From the IMG/VR virus record IMGVR_UViG_3300013119_000454, positions 1 to 38,450 of that record: a stretch of 38,450 nt of DNA, one strand, 5' to 3'. Position 1 is the stretch's first letter, and each line of letters starts with the position of its first letter. Below are positions 30,375 to 38,450 of the stretch, piece after piece. Below the pieces are notes generated by a model, which made no database searches, was not told the DNA's origin, and saw only the letters and a list, made by a program, of their open reading frames with translations. A program made the position numbers and the translations under genes. The DNA comes from a virus.

Positions 30375-32669
30375 TCACTTATCGTAAGTTGTTAATACTG
30401 ACATTATACTTAACATTTCAATCGGCAATGGGTCTTCGTTTTTGATATATATTTGTGCACCATATTCGTAATCAGATTGAAGGGTAATATTTGGAGCAAT
30501 ACCTGTAAATAAAAGTTCGGGTGTGCCTAATTCTGTGTTAGGGTCTCTAGTACCTGCCCTATCAAGAGTCGTAGAACTACCGCCTACCTGAAAACCTTTA
30601 TGAGACCTATTGAGTTTAAATGCTACCTCATTTATCTTTTGCACCCGGCCCTGGGACGTGCCTCTAGCTGAGCCAGCCTCTCTAGGCAATACATATAGAA
30701 TCTGATCATAGGGTAAGCCGACATTTACCACAAAATAATCATATGCAAGTTGTATTACACCTGAGGCTACAGTCTTGCTTGGCTTATCTGTTCCGCCATC
30801 ACCCAACACGCTTACAGTCATAGCTTCTAAATGGCTCAATCCTGAGATAGTCTGGACAGAAAGACCCCATTTCCCGGCAGCATAACTTGAGGCATCAAAT
30901 ACGAATTTTACTGTCGCCACAATAACAGTCCCTGAAGTAAAAGCTGTTATCTTGGCTTCTCCTACTGTTGAGCCGTCGTCTGTGTCTATCGCACGTATTC
31001 TTTGTCCCACATCTCCGGATACAAAGTAATTGGTATTCGCCGTTATGGTTATAGTCGATCCCGTACCGCCTGTGGCCGATAGAGATATGGTCGCTGATGA
31101 AGATGTAGTTGAGTCATAAGCATTATAGGTAAGGGCCGAATGTAGGTATAGGCACAAATCCTGCCTATCCGGGACTTCTATATTCTCAAAAACCTCCACA
31201 TATCGTTTCTGAACGCTGTTTATCCATCGCTCGACTATTACCCAGACCTCATCATAAGACTTGGTCTGCGATGGAATAACGGCTACTGAGCTATAGGTAC
31301 CAGTAGTTGTTTGCTTAGCCCAGGCCTGAACCTCTTGGTCTACTTCGCGTGTAAGAGTGGCAAGCGTTCCGTTTGTCAATACACAATAAAGTACGGTATC
31401 TGGATTTTGCTGATAATCCATATCTATTATTCCCTCACCTAAAATATGAGGAGAGAATATGGTCTTATCAACTGCCTTATAGGTATCCAAATCCCAGAAG
31501 TAAAATAATTCCCTGAGTTTTCTTCCAAAGCGCTGGACATAGTATATAAAATTGCCTATTCCTACAGGCACTATATCTTCGGCACCAAAGCTTACCTGTT
31601 GAGAGGCATTGGCATTGGATGGGGTTATTGGCTCACTTGAACCGCTATTGACAATGAAAGGCCCTCCATAAGTACCGGCTATTAAGGATTTGGCCGAAGC
31701 CAGCCATTGTATCTCATTCGATTCATTTGAAGCAAGTGCAAGATTTAGCCCATCATCATCAGCCGCGCCATCGAGGGCGAAGTTATCGTATACGAATACC
31801 TTTGATCCCCATAACTTTTGAGGTTCAGTCGCAGTTCGGGCCATAAATAATCTTCGTTCATGGAAAACAATCCTAGCCGGATAACCTCGTACAGCACTCC
31901 AGGCTCCCTCAGCCCAATCAGTTGTAGCTGTGGCCGCCGCTATGGTTAAGTTTTTAATAACGGTTGCGGTAGCAGTAAAAGTATCAACGACATCAGTTAT
32001 CTGTACATATCCTTGCTCCTCAAGGCCTGTAGTAGAATTGGTTAGAGTTTGACCTAGTTTCCAGTAGCTATCTACGTGTCCTTTTGTAGAGCCGCTTGAT
32101 ACTGTAAAGACCGCCGTACTTGCCGTTAAGTTTATCGTGCCGGACGATGCAGACGGAGTTATAGTGGTTGCGCTTACATTATCATCTAAGAAAGGCCCGC
32201 CCAAGAAAGCAAAATCAGCTATAGACCAGCTTGCGGCCGCGCTCCTGACAAGTCTCTGCGGGGGGTGATCCGGATGGGTAAGCCATATAACATCATTAAG
32301 CTGAGTAAACTGCACATCAAATAATTCATCTTCAGTAAATACATGAGCAAGCGTAAATGGAGTTGTGCCTGTAGTTATTACTATTCCGCCATTGGTGTAG
32401 AACCTAAAATAAAGCGGCCCCATTTCAAGTACATAGGCATCTGATCTATTGAATATGAACTTAATAAGACGGGTCTTTAAGGTAGATACGCTTACTTCAC
32501 GGACAAATCGTGTGCCTGGCGTAGAGATAGCAGGGCCATAGGGGCGGATGAGGAAGTTTTCGACTGTCTGGCAGGCATTAGCATATTGGGCTATATCCGT
32601 TCTGCCAAATAAGGATGGGCCGAACTCTCCGCCAGCGAATGAAGTTTGTATATGGTTGACTTTTGCCAT
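30375..32669 (-). CDS. Tail nozzle protein (tail tubular protein B-like)
   Basis: A 764-residue protein with the characteristic start of the gp12 family: FAGGEFGPSLFGRTDIAQYA (about 11-30), VENFLIRPYGPAISTPGTRFV and RLIKFIFNRSDAYVLEMG. A beta-rich middle and insert (about 510-620, many T/S/G) follow, then ARGTSQGRVQKINEVAFKLN (about 690-709). It forms the hexameric end of the short tail. Full length and intact. One-base overlap with the adaptor gene upstream. Confidence 0.93.
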   Translation of the reverse strand: MAKVNHIQTSFAGGEFGPSLFGRTDIAQYANACQTVENFLIRPYGPAISTPGTRFVREVSVSTLKTRLIKFIFNRSDAYVLEMGPLYFRFYTNGGIVITTGTTPFTLAHVFTEDELFDVQFTQLNDVIWLTHPDHPPQRLVRSAAASWSIADFAFLGGPFLDDNVSATTITPSASSGTINLTASTAVFTVSSGSTKGHVDSYWKLGQTLTNSTTGLEEQGYVQITDVVDTFTATATVIKNLTIAAATATTDWAEGAWSAVRGYPARIVFHERRLFMARTATEPQKLWGSKVFVYDNFALDGAADDDGLNLALASNESNEIQWLASAKSLIAGTYGGPFIVNSGSSEPITPSNANASQQVSFGAEDIVPVGIGNFIYYVQRFGRKLRELFYFWDLDTYKAVDKTIFSPHILGEGIIDMDYQQNPDTVLYCVLTNGTLATLTREVDQEVQAWAKQTTTGTYSSVAVIPSQTKSYDEVWVIVERWINSVQKRYVEVFENIEVPDRQDLCLYLHSALTYNAYDSTTSSSATISLSATGGTGSTITITANTNYFVSGDVGQRIRAIDTDDGSTVGEAKITAFTSGTVIVATVKFVFDASSYAAGKWGLSVQTISGLSHLEAMTVSVLGDGGTDKPSKTVASGVIQLAYDYFVVNVGLPYDQILYVLPREAGSARGTSQGRVQKINEVAFKLNRSHKGFQVGGSSTTLDRAGTRDPNTELGTPELLFTGIAPNITLQSDYEYGAQIYIKNEDPLPIEMLSIMSVLTTYDK

Positions 32670-33262
32670 TACGCCTCTGGGGTAAGATTCTGATATTTAG
32701 AGTTCTCCCAGGCATCATCCTTTACTTTTTGATGTGTGCCTACCTGGCTATTTTCAGCCTTTGCCTTAATGAGCGATACCTTATTGTATTTCTCAAGAAA
32801 TGCCTCAGCCTTAGGAGCAGAGTTTGTTATCATGAAGCATATATCAGAGCAAAGTAAGTCTATAAACGCATCCAAGAACTTCGGGGGATATATCGCCGGA
32901 TTATCAATGAAGTAAACATATTTAATCCCCAGGCTAGCAGTATCCGATATAATCAAATCCCCTTCTACTCTCCACTCTGCTTGAGTATCGCTTACATCAT
33001 AAATCCTTATAGCATCGGCAGGCTTAACATATACATAGGCTTCGTTTACATATTCCCAAGCCATCGATTCGGCTGATAAGGATAGATTTGTCCTAGTCGT
33101 GGCAAAACTCCATTGGCACTCACTCAATATACTTCTGAGGGCAATTTCATAAACACGATTGGCTATACGGGCATTGTTTGTATCGTCGGTGATATTGGTA
33201 ATAGGTGCCGCGCCACATAAGGTAAGGGCTTTATTTATAGTAGAAGTTTTGCTTATAGCCAT
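32669..33262 (-). CDS. Head-tail adaptor (tail tubular protein A-like)
   Basis: A 197-residue protein of the gp11 (tail tube A) type that joins portal and nozzle as a dodecamer. Clear marks are INKALTLCGAAPITNITDD, NRVYEIALRSILSECQWSFA (about 36-55), KPADAIRIYDVSD and DAFIDLLCSDICFMI. Normal length. A GGAGG site lies seven bases before the ATG. A GC-rich hairpin (33280-33308) directly precedes the gene. Confidence 0.92.
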   Translation of the reverse strand: MAISKTSTINKALTLCGAAPITNITDDTNNARIANRVYEIALRSILSECQWSFATTRTNLSLSAESMAWEYVNEAYVYVKPADAIRIYDVSDTQAEWRVEGDLIISDTASLGIKYVYFIDNPAIYPPKFLDAFIDLLCSDICFMITNSAPKAEAFLEKYNKVSLIKAKAENSQVGTHQKVKDDAWENSKYQNLTPEA

Positions 33263-33279
33263 AAATTACCTCCATTTAA

Positions 33280-33308
33280 GGGGGACGAGGTTGTCTGCCC
33301 CGCCCCCC
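33280..33308 (-). terminator. GC-rich hairpin between coat block and adaptor
   Basis: In RNA of the minus strand, an 11-bp stem (33308-33298 with 33290-33280), with two G-U pairs, closes a seven-base loop CAGACAA. UUAAAU follows, so it lacks a full U-run. The two A-C mismatches that the plus strand would have show it is tuned to the minus strand. It probably causes partial termination or marks an RNA processing site, giving more coat than tail mRNA, like T-phi after T7 gene 10. Confidence 0.6.
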
Positions 33309-33316
33309 TCTTACGC

Positions 33317-33814
33317 TTAGGTGTATCGAACGATTGACTTGATGGTGCCGGTAGACATTGTCCAGTTGTTCAACTTCAGGGCAATGGTTACCCGTGTGCC
33401 GGTAGTTACAAATTGGAATCCGGCCTGTTTCGCATGAGTAGGCGTTGTCGCGGCCGCGAGCAATCCTGTCATATAACCAGGGAGCCGAAGCGTTGTCATC
33501 GTCTCATTATGCGATACAGTATGGATACCGATTAAGGTATCTATCGCACTATCAGTTGTAAAGCCCACCGATAGCGTGCCACTCGTCTGGGATGCAGACG
33601 TTTGGATTTGAATATCCACCGATGTGATCTTTTTGTTCACTGGCAAAGTAGCCAGGGCGATCGAAGTATTTGTCAAGGTGATATTACTCGTGAGAGTATA
33701 ATCATCCAGCCAAACCTTCTCGACAGCCTTTACATAGCCGTCAGGGATAATATTGTCCCCGCCCGGACTATCGAACTTTGTTACATTTGTACCTTTTACA
33801 GCGTTTACAGCCAT
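33317..33814 (-). CDS. Probable head decoration or head-fibre protein
   Basis: A 165-residue, beta-rich, Thr-rich protein directly downstream of the coat gene and between two hairpins. The sequence TVSHNETMTTLRLPGYMTG and SIALATLPVNKKITSVDIQI suggest a beta-sandwich. No recognised family. Its place and Ser/Thr content suit a capsid decoration protein made in large amount. AGGAG precedes the ATG. Confidence 0.6.
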   Translation of the reverse strand: MAVNAVKGTNVTKFDSPGGDNIIPDGYVKAVEKVWLDDYTLTSNITLTNTSIALATLPVNKKITSVDIQIQTSASQTSGTLSVGFTTDSAIDTLIGIHTVSHNETMTTLRLPGYMTGLLAAATTPTHAKQAGFQFVTTGTRVTIALKLNNWTMSTGTIKSIVRYT

Positions 33815-33854
33815 GTTATCTTCTCCTTCTTGACACCGTTATCTACGGCGAAGT

Positions 33855-33897
33855 TATTATCATTTATCGCCCAACATGAGCGATGAAGATGATAATA
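33855..33897 (-). other. Stem-loop immediately after the coat gene
   Basis: The outer stem of 9 bp (33897-33889 with 33863-33855) starts on the base after the coat stop codon (33898). Inside it is a second 5-bp stem (33884-33880 with 33870-33866) with a nine-base loop. There is no U-run, so it is more likely an mRNA 3'-end stabiliser or processing signal than a terminator. Confidence 0.55.
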
Positions 33898-34770
33898 CTA
33901 TTCTATTACATCTACTTTTACAACGCGTGCTTCCTCAAGCCGAACTGTACCGATGTTCAGCTCATAGTAGACCTGCCATGAATACGACAAGTCTCTCCTT
34001 TCATCTGTACGAACAATAGGCTGTGCGCCTAAAGCTGCACAAATGCCGTATCTTTGGAAGGCCAGACAAGTTGTTTGGGTGCCTGATGCGGTAAGGAGTG
34101 TGGAGGTAATCCATTTGAAGCCCATCCAGGTGTCTATTTCACCTCTGACAAGCGCTTTGACAGCCGCATAATCAGATGATGTTGCCTCACTGACCGCGAG
34201 CATCTGTTCAAGAGCTATGGGATTGACGACTAAGAATCTGTCTTCCATCTCCACATCTTCTTGATCCAAAATCCTCTTGGCTTCTCTTACCCTGGCAAAG
34301 GTAAGATTGGATGGTGTTCCTGCTATGTGGCTGATGCCAGAGATGGCATCTGTACCGAGAGTGATACTTCCACTTCCGGTCTCACCAGTATTAGCAGTTC
34401 CTTCTAGACCGGCAATGATCCGAAGATCGATTTGTCGGCCCAGCGACCTTGCAGCCGCGATGGTGTAGGCACTTCTTGGATCGGACAATGTCCTGAGCTC
34501 ATCGCCCCTATCTAGCATACGGTTATCATGATAATCAATCATGGTACCCATTCTGCGGTATAGGTTAGGATCATTGTTAGGGGTCTGTACGTTACGGCCC
34601 GCTTTCGCAGACATAGCCCATTCCCCTATTTGGTCTTGGAAAAAGACCTTACCCTTTACGTTCGGTTTGAGATAAACCGTGGCGTAAAGTTTGGAATACT
34701 TCTGCTGGGCTAACTGCAGAATATTCCGCGAGTACGCTTGTGCAAATATCGTATTTTGTGTGTCAGCCAT
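33898..34770 (-). CDS. Major capsid protein
   Basis: A 290-residue coat protein from the ATG at 34770, which has GAGG five bases upstream. A longer frame adds 27 basic codons but has no ribosome site. Recognisable stretches are KVFFQDQIGEWAMSAKAGRN, NNDPNLYRRMGTMIDYHDN and ARSLGRQIDLRIIAGLEG, seen in HK97-fold coats of podoviruses. The 140 bases before it (34771-34910) contain a short CCTC/GAGG hairpin and no promoter that I can support. It follows the scaffold gene, as expected. Confidence 0.88.
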   Translation of the reverse strand: MADTQNTIFAQAYSRNILQLAQQKYSKLYATVYLKPNVKGKVFFQDQIGEWAMSAKAGRNVQTPNNDPNLYRRMGTMIDYHDNRMLDRGDELRTLSDPRSAYTIAAARSLGRQIDLRIIAGLEGTANTGETGSGSITLGTDAISGISHIAGTPSNLTFARVREAKRILDQEDVEMEDRFLVVNPIALEQMLAVSEATSSDYAAVKALVRGEIDTWMGFKWITSTLLTASGTQTTCLAFQRYGICAALGAQPIVRTDERRDLSYSWQVYYELNIGTVRLEEARVVKVDVIE

Positions 34771-34910
34771 TGTATCCTCTCTTTCGGTTGTGTTTGTCTT
34801 TTTTGCTTTAGACTTGACTGCCCTCAAAAGAGAGGATCGCGTCTTTCGCAAATCCTTTGCCGGAGCATTTCAGCCTACCCGACCAATCTACAAAGCTAAG
34901 GGGCTTATGC

Positions 34911-35861
34911 TTATCCTTTGGCTTTGTTTACTACTGCTTCGAGCGAATTGACATAGTCAACTGCTCGCTGGTGCTCTGCATCTGTTGCATTAGGATTCAG
35001 ATATGGATGATTCGGGTCTCTCCGTATTTTGTCTAGCTCCTCCTGAGCCTGATCCGCGGAGAGCGAGAATCTCTGGTGCTTGAAATCACCTATCTTGTTC
35101 TCAGCAAATTGTGCTCCGACCTTTGCTAAGAATCGTACGCCTCTAGGGTCTTTGGCTAGAGTAGCTGTAAGGAACTCCTCTGTCTCCTTATCAGCCGAAA
35201 ACTTATTTATAACAAGCTGGCCGAGCTGCACATTGGAGTCATATGTATCGCCCCATTCACCTCTCATAGCATTAACAACCTCTGTCATCTTAGCCTCATG
35301 GGCCTTGACAGCATTGCTATAAGCCTCTTTTGTCATATTCGTATAGGCTTCCCATAATCCTTTGGCCTGATTTGGGGTAAGTTTAAACGCATGAATAGTC
35401 TCGGCAAACTTGGCCTTATCGAATGTCATGCCTTTCATGCTATCAGGGACTTCCGCGTCTGCCAGGCCATAGCCTTCTGCCGCGTCAGGTACTCCCATAG
35501 CCTTTGAAAACCTTGCCCATCCCTCAGTGTCTTCTGCGTTCTTGGGTATGGGTACTTTCTCATGGCCCAAGAGTTTCTCTAGGGACGCATAACCTACTGC
35601 AGCCTTGTTCAATCCTTCAACTGAATTGTCATATCCTTGAAAGAGTGGACTATTTGCTACATCAGAACTTAATTTATCTTTCCAGGCAAATGGTTCTGGT
35701 GCACCTGCACCCCCGGCACCGCCTTGCCCTCCGGCTCCTTCACTGCCAGTGCCAGTAGCTCCTGCACCTGCGCCGCCAGCGCCTGCATCACCTTCAGCAA
35801 AACACATTCCGAATGGATTTGACTGCCCGAACAATCGGATCAAACTACCCATTAAAAACAT
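34911..35861 (-). CDS. Capsid scaffold protein
   Basis: A 316-residue protein with the usual features of an assembly scaffold: a Gly/Ala linker (about 25-55), acidic N-terminal half, and a helical, charged C-terminal region (DQAQEELDKIRRDPNHPYLN, about 280-299, then EHQRAVDYVNSLE). The tail would bind the coat. It is not packaged in mature heads of related phages. AAGGAG five bases before the ATG. It is between portal-side genes and coat as in T7-like phages. Confidence 0.85.
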   Translation of the reverse strand: MFLMGSLIRLFGQSNPFGMCFAEGDAGAGGAGAGATGTGSEGAGGQGGAGGAGAPEPFAWKDKLSSDVANSPLFQGYDNSVEGLNKAAVGYASLEKLLGHEKVPIPKNAEDTEGWARFSKAMGVPDAAEGYGLADAEVPDSMKGMTFDKAKFAETIHAFKLTPNQAKGLWEAYTNMTKEAYSNAVKAHEAKMTEVVNAMRGEWGDTYDSNVQLGQLVINKFSADKETEEFLTATLAKDPRGVRFLAKVGAQFAENKIGDFKHQRFSLSADQAQEELDKIRRDPNHPYLNPNATDAEHQRAVDYVNSLEAVVNKAKG

Positions 35862-35876
35862 AACTGCTCCTTTCCT

Positions 35877-35915
35877 TTAGTACCTCGGTTTCCTTTTCTT
35901 CTTTTTACACGGCAT
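35877..35915 (-). CDS. Very short basic peptide, 12 aa
   Basis: The ATG at 35915 follows AGGAGG by six bases and one base after the stop of the previous gene. It encodes MPCKKKKRKPRY, then TAA. The site is as good as those of real genes here, and the gap is otherwise empty. It may be a DNA-binding or capsid-interior peptide, or serve only to couple translation to the scaffold. Confidence 0.5.
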   Translation of the reverse strand: MPCKKKKRKPRY

Positions 35916-35916
35916 A

Positions 35917-36174
35917 CTATGCCTCCTTTTCTTTTGCCAGAGCGACAACTTGATCTGGCGTAAGCTTAAGTAAGGTTTTTATGGTAGCGAGCACTTGCCG
36001 CTTACCGTCATTGATAAGGCATAAATCCCTATCCTTCGGGTCGAATATCGAGTCATACCATCCACAGGACTGCTCTAGGAATGCTATTACTTCCCGGCCC
36101 TGTGCAGAGTCGAAGGTAGCACGGAGATTTGATTGTAGTGCCTTTACATCGTCAACATTGGTTAAGTTTATCAT
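35917..36174 (-). CDS. Bbp19-like phage protein
   Basis: An 85-residue protein. Blocks AQGREVIAFLEQSC (about 24-37), FDPKDRDLCLINDGKRQVLATI (about 44-65, too long to be chance) match the small Bbp19-type phage proteins found by portal and scaffold genes; function unknown, presumably head assembly. Its start overlaps the methyltransferase gene stop. Confidence 0.65.
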   Translation of the reverse strand: MINLTNVDDVKALQSNLRATFDSAQGREVIAFLEQSCGWYDSIFDPKDRDLCLINDGKRQVLATIKTLLKLTPDQVVALAKEKEA

Positions 36175-36665
36175 TTTTTCACCGTATACCAGTCCTCTTT
36201 TTCAGAGATCCAATCGTTTCCAAAAAACTCAGTAATAGCGTGCCTTACGCCACCTACCCCCACATCATGGCCTCCAATCAGGCCTCCGACTTTTAATTTG
36301 GGATACCATGAGCGTATATCTCGCCTGACTGAGTCGTAATCATGCTCAGCATCAATGTAAATGTAATCAAAATATTTATCTGGAAATCTCAAAGATGCAA
36401 TCGCTGAGTCCTCTATAATTAACGTCGCCCGGCCATCATTGAGTTTTTCCTTTATGTTAGCAATAAAGCCTTCTCGTTCTTCCTCGCTATACTTGCGCCC
36501 ATTCTCTTGAAAAGTCGGGTTTTCAATATTATATGAATCGACGAACCAAAACAATGCACGTGGCATCGCCTGGAGCATCTCCATTGCATTGCTACCTGAG
36601 CCCACACCTATCTCTATACAGCGAATGTTTCTCAGGAATCTATCACAGCTTGGCCTTATGCTCAT
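36171..36665 (-). CDS. Class I methyltransferase in the head module
   Basis: A 164-residue SAM enzyme of the Methyltransf_24 type. SAM motif I is CIEIGVGSGSNA (16-27). The later block DKYFDYIYIDAEHDYDSV (about 96-113), then a LKVGGLIGGHD loop, is diagnostic of methyltransferases that act on sugars and small molecules. Its place between portal and scaffold genes is unusual: it may modify a virion protein or glycan. It overlaps both neighbours (ATGA type). Confidence 0.82.
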   Translation of the reverse strand: MSIRPSCDRFLRNIRCIEIGVGSGSNAMEMLQAMPRALFWFVDSYNIENPTFQENGRKYSEEEREGFIANIKEKLNDGRATLIIEDSAIASLRFPDKYFDYIYIDAEHDYDSVRRDIRSWYPKLKVGGLIGGHDVGVGGVRHAITEFFGNDWISEKEDWYTVKK

Positions 36666-38339
36666 TGCGGTTCCTTTGATTTGGCATGGTCTGCTTCAGC
36701 CTTAACCACTTTACCGGCAACCTCGGCCCCTGCGTTTGCCATAGCCAGTTCCTGCTCTCTAGCTGCTTTTTCGGCGCGAGCAGTCCTTATCCTGCGTATC
36801 TCCTCATCATCCCTCAGTACCTGAACGGGTGCGCCAGTAATGTTCCATACCTCATCTGTTACTCTATCCGGATTAACCTTATCCAGGACTTCAGGAGCGT
36901 GTTGAGACATACTACCTACCATCTCAAGGCCAGTAATAAGCTGATTCAGCTCAGATCGTCTTTGAGCCATAGCGAGCTGGCCCACGAAGTCAATCTCATA
37001 ATTCGGGTCATCTATCATCTCAGTCGGGGGTATCGGTAACCTGCCCCTACGCCATAGAATACCTATTGTTCGAATGATGATAGGATTTAATACCTCGGCA
37101 AGATACCTACCTACTGCCGGGCCTAAGAGCGTCATCTTCTCATTTATGCGCTCCATAATCTCAGGGTTGTTCATCTGCTTAGTTATCCCCTCAAAGGCCA
37201 GGAATACATCATTGTACATAATACTCTTGACCTTGTGAGAATAATATTCAATAGCATTCATGCCTACCTGGGGATTGCCGAAGTTACTGAAAGCGAATAT
37301 ATCCTTTGCACCTCCGCTCATCACATCCCGGTTATAGTAATTGATGGCCCTGGGGTTTGAGTTAAATGGCATTAAAAAGGCATTGTCCGGGACTGCCATA
37401 GGGGGATCGGTATGCTTCATCATCACGCGTAGGTTTGTCTTGGCCGCCGCATTCAGTATGCGCGCAAAGGGCAGCGCCTTCATGGCCGGAGAGAAGCCCC
37501 AGGCCATTTGTGGTCGCTTATCAAACCTATGCGCCATTGTCGGGAACTCATTATACCCACCTTCTTCGACTATCTTTAAGGCATCTCTTTCTATCCAGAC
37601 GGCCTCAATCGGCATATTCTCTTTATCTGACTTTTGTATTTCTCTAACATGGCGCTTGCCTATGTACAGTAAAAACGTATGCTTGCCCGATCTTTCCCCG
37701 GCTGCAAGCTTCCTCTGTAGGTCTCCTGATAGCTTCTCACGGCCCCAGCGACTCTCGGCCTGTAAAGCGGTATATTCAAACTCTATATAATATTCTACTA
37801 TACGTCCCCGGGCGTCCTCGATTATCAAAACTTGCTTCAGGGGCATATTATAGAAGCGTACATCATCCGTTAAGTCCTCCTCCTCCATAAGCAAGGATGT
37901 GCCATATACTCCACTCGACTTATAGCTGGGGAATATCTGACCGTAGAAGTTCGAGTGATTGAGTGCATGGTTGACCTCATCCGCGACTTCCTCAAGGAAA
38001 TTAGCCACTGCCTTATTCTCTGAGAGCCTGGGATTCTTTGTCTTGAGCCTGAACCATTTGGATGTGGGCGGCGTGAGGTAATTCATGAAGCCGGAGGCAA
38101 ACACATCCGCCGCTTCCAGGGTGGTAGCATCCCACAAGAACGAGGCATCCAGCTCTGTCCCGGGATAGTATGTCCGGTTGATGTTCTGGGATTCGATATA
38201 GAAATAGTCATGGAGGCTCTGCCAGTAGCTCTCCCAGTTCCGGCGTGCTCCGATAAGCTCATTAAACTTGTCTATGTACATCTGGGCCCGCGACTTTGTG
38301 GCAGGCTTTACTTGGGTGTCTTTTGTACCAATCGGCATA
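36662..38339 (-). CDS. Portal protein (head-tail connector)
   Basis: A 558-residue podovirus-type portal that forms the DNA entry ring. Typical blocks are FNELIGARRNWESYWQSLHD near the N-terminus, ATTLEAADVFASGFMNYLTPPTSKWF (split here around residues 70-95), SSGVYGTSLLMEEED and MNNPEIMERINEKM. I chose the ATG at 38339: AAAGGA is six bases before it, whereas the frame-extending ATG at 38362 has no site. The C-terminal 60 residues are a charged helix. Its first bases also appear at window positions 8-1. Confidence 0.92.
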
Positions 38340-38450
38340 TGAAATCCTTTATTTTTGTCCATAAGGACGGTTTAAGAACTAAAGGCTCCGGCCGTATACG
38401 AAACTTGCAGGCCGCCAATGGAAATTGAGCTATATGTGCATTGAAATTAA
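38308..38450 (-). CDS. Joint-spanning 74-codon gene (3' part)
   Basis: Second copy of the small basic gene described at 1-201. In this copy the 5' end is cut by the window end; the stop TAA is at 38308-38310. It overlaps the portal start (38339) in another frame by about 31 bases. Confidence 0.7.
   Translation of the reverse strand, partial: NFNAHIAQFPLAACKFRIRPEPLVLKPSLWTKIKDFICRLVQKTPK
38332..38450. repeat. Terminal direct repeat, right copy (circular joint)
   Basis: Identical to bases 1-119. Removing one copy gives a 38,331-bp circle. See the left copy for why this looks like assembly overlap rather than a true terminal repeat. Confidence 0.93.

Noticed and set aside
1-38450. CRISPR array, tRNA genes, integrase, insertion sequence
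   Set aside because: No regularly spaced repeats, cloverleaf arms, integrase or transposase motifs seen. Lysogeny is therefore unsupported.
1-38450. Alternative genetic code
   Set aside because: TAA, TAG and TGA all end genes at exact overlaps, and conserved motifs read through without in-frame stops.

Overview
The window is a complete tailed-phage genome read around a circle. Its first 119 bases recur exactly as its last 119, and a 74-codon gene runs across the joint. The closed genome would be 38,331 bp. Every gene I support lies on the minus strand, so the map reads from high to low coordinates. The order and family of the virion genes (portal, scaffold, coat, adaptor, nozzle, three ejection proteins, fibre) make it a short-tailed, podovirus-like phage. 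I see no phage RNA polymerase, DNA polymerase, integrase or tRNA, so it probably relies on host polymerases. The host is a bacterium, judging from strong AGGAGG-type ribosome sites, sigma70-type promoters and Sec signal peptides. I cannot name the host. The standard genetic code fits.

Layout in transcription order. (1) An early block, about 19.3 to 16.3 kb, follows a near-perfect promoter (TTGACA-N17-TATACT). It holds a 47-codon leader ORF overlapping a terminator-like hairpin, an acyl-carrier-protein-like gene, an ERF annealing protein, a lambda-type exonuclease, RNase HI, a NinB-like protein and a winged-helix protein. (2) A second promoter near 16.3 kb starts a small HTH gene, a replication-initiator-like gene, a 3D-domain cell-wall enzyme and small membrane or zinc-finger genes. 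(3) From 14.5 to about 3 kb lies a tightly overlapping operon for sugar and surface chemistry: two nucleotide-sugar epimerases, a DegT-type aminotransferase, two methyltransferases, five soluble-type glycosyltransferases, a DPM1/GT-C pair, an HPr-kinase-like P-loop protein, a radical SAM enzyme and several tiny membrane proteins. This is about 30 percent of the genome. (4) A third promoter at 2.6 kb lies directly on the start codon of the presumed small terminase gene. It leads into terminase, an acetyltransferase and, across the joint, the virion genes from portal (38.3 kb) down to fibres, membrane/lysis-type genes and a polytopic membrane protein ending at 19.3 kb.

Working model (inference). 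Early recombination and replication proteins copy the genome. The glycan operon rebuilds host surface sugars or decorates an exported protein. The late genes build a T7-like ejection apparatus. A DPM1-like synthase and a TMTC-like GT-C transferase in one operon would form a two-step membrane glycosylation route. A fibre-like protein with a Sec signal peptide is a possible substrate or partner. No stretch longer than about 300 bases lacks a gene. The largest gaps are 140 bases before the coat gene and about 70 bases before the GalE-like gene.
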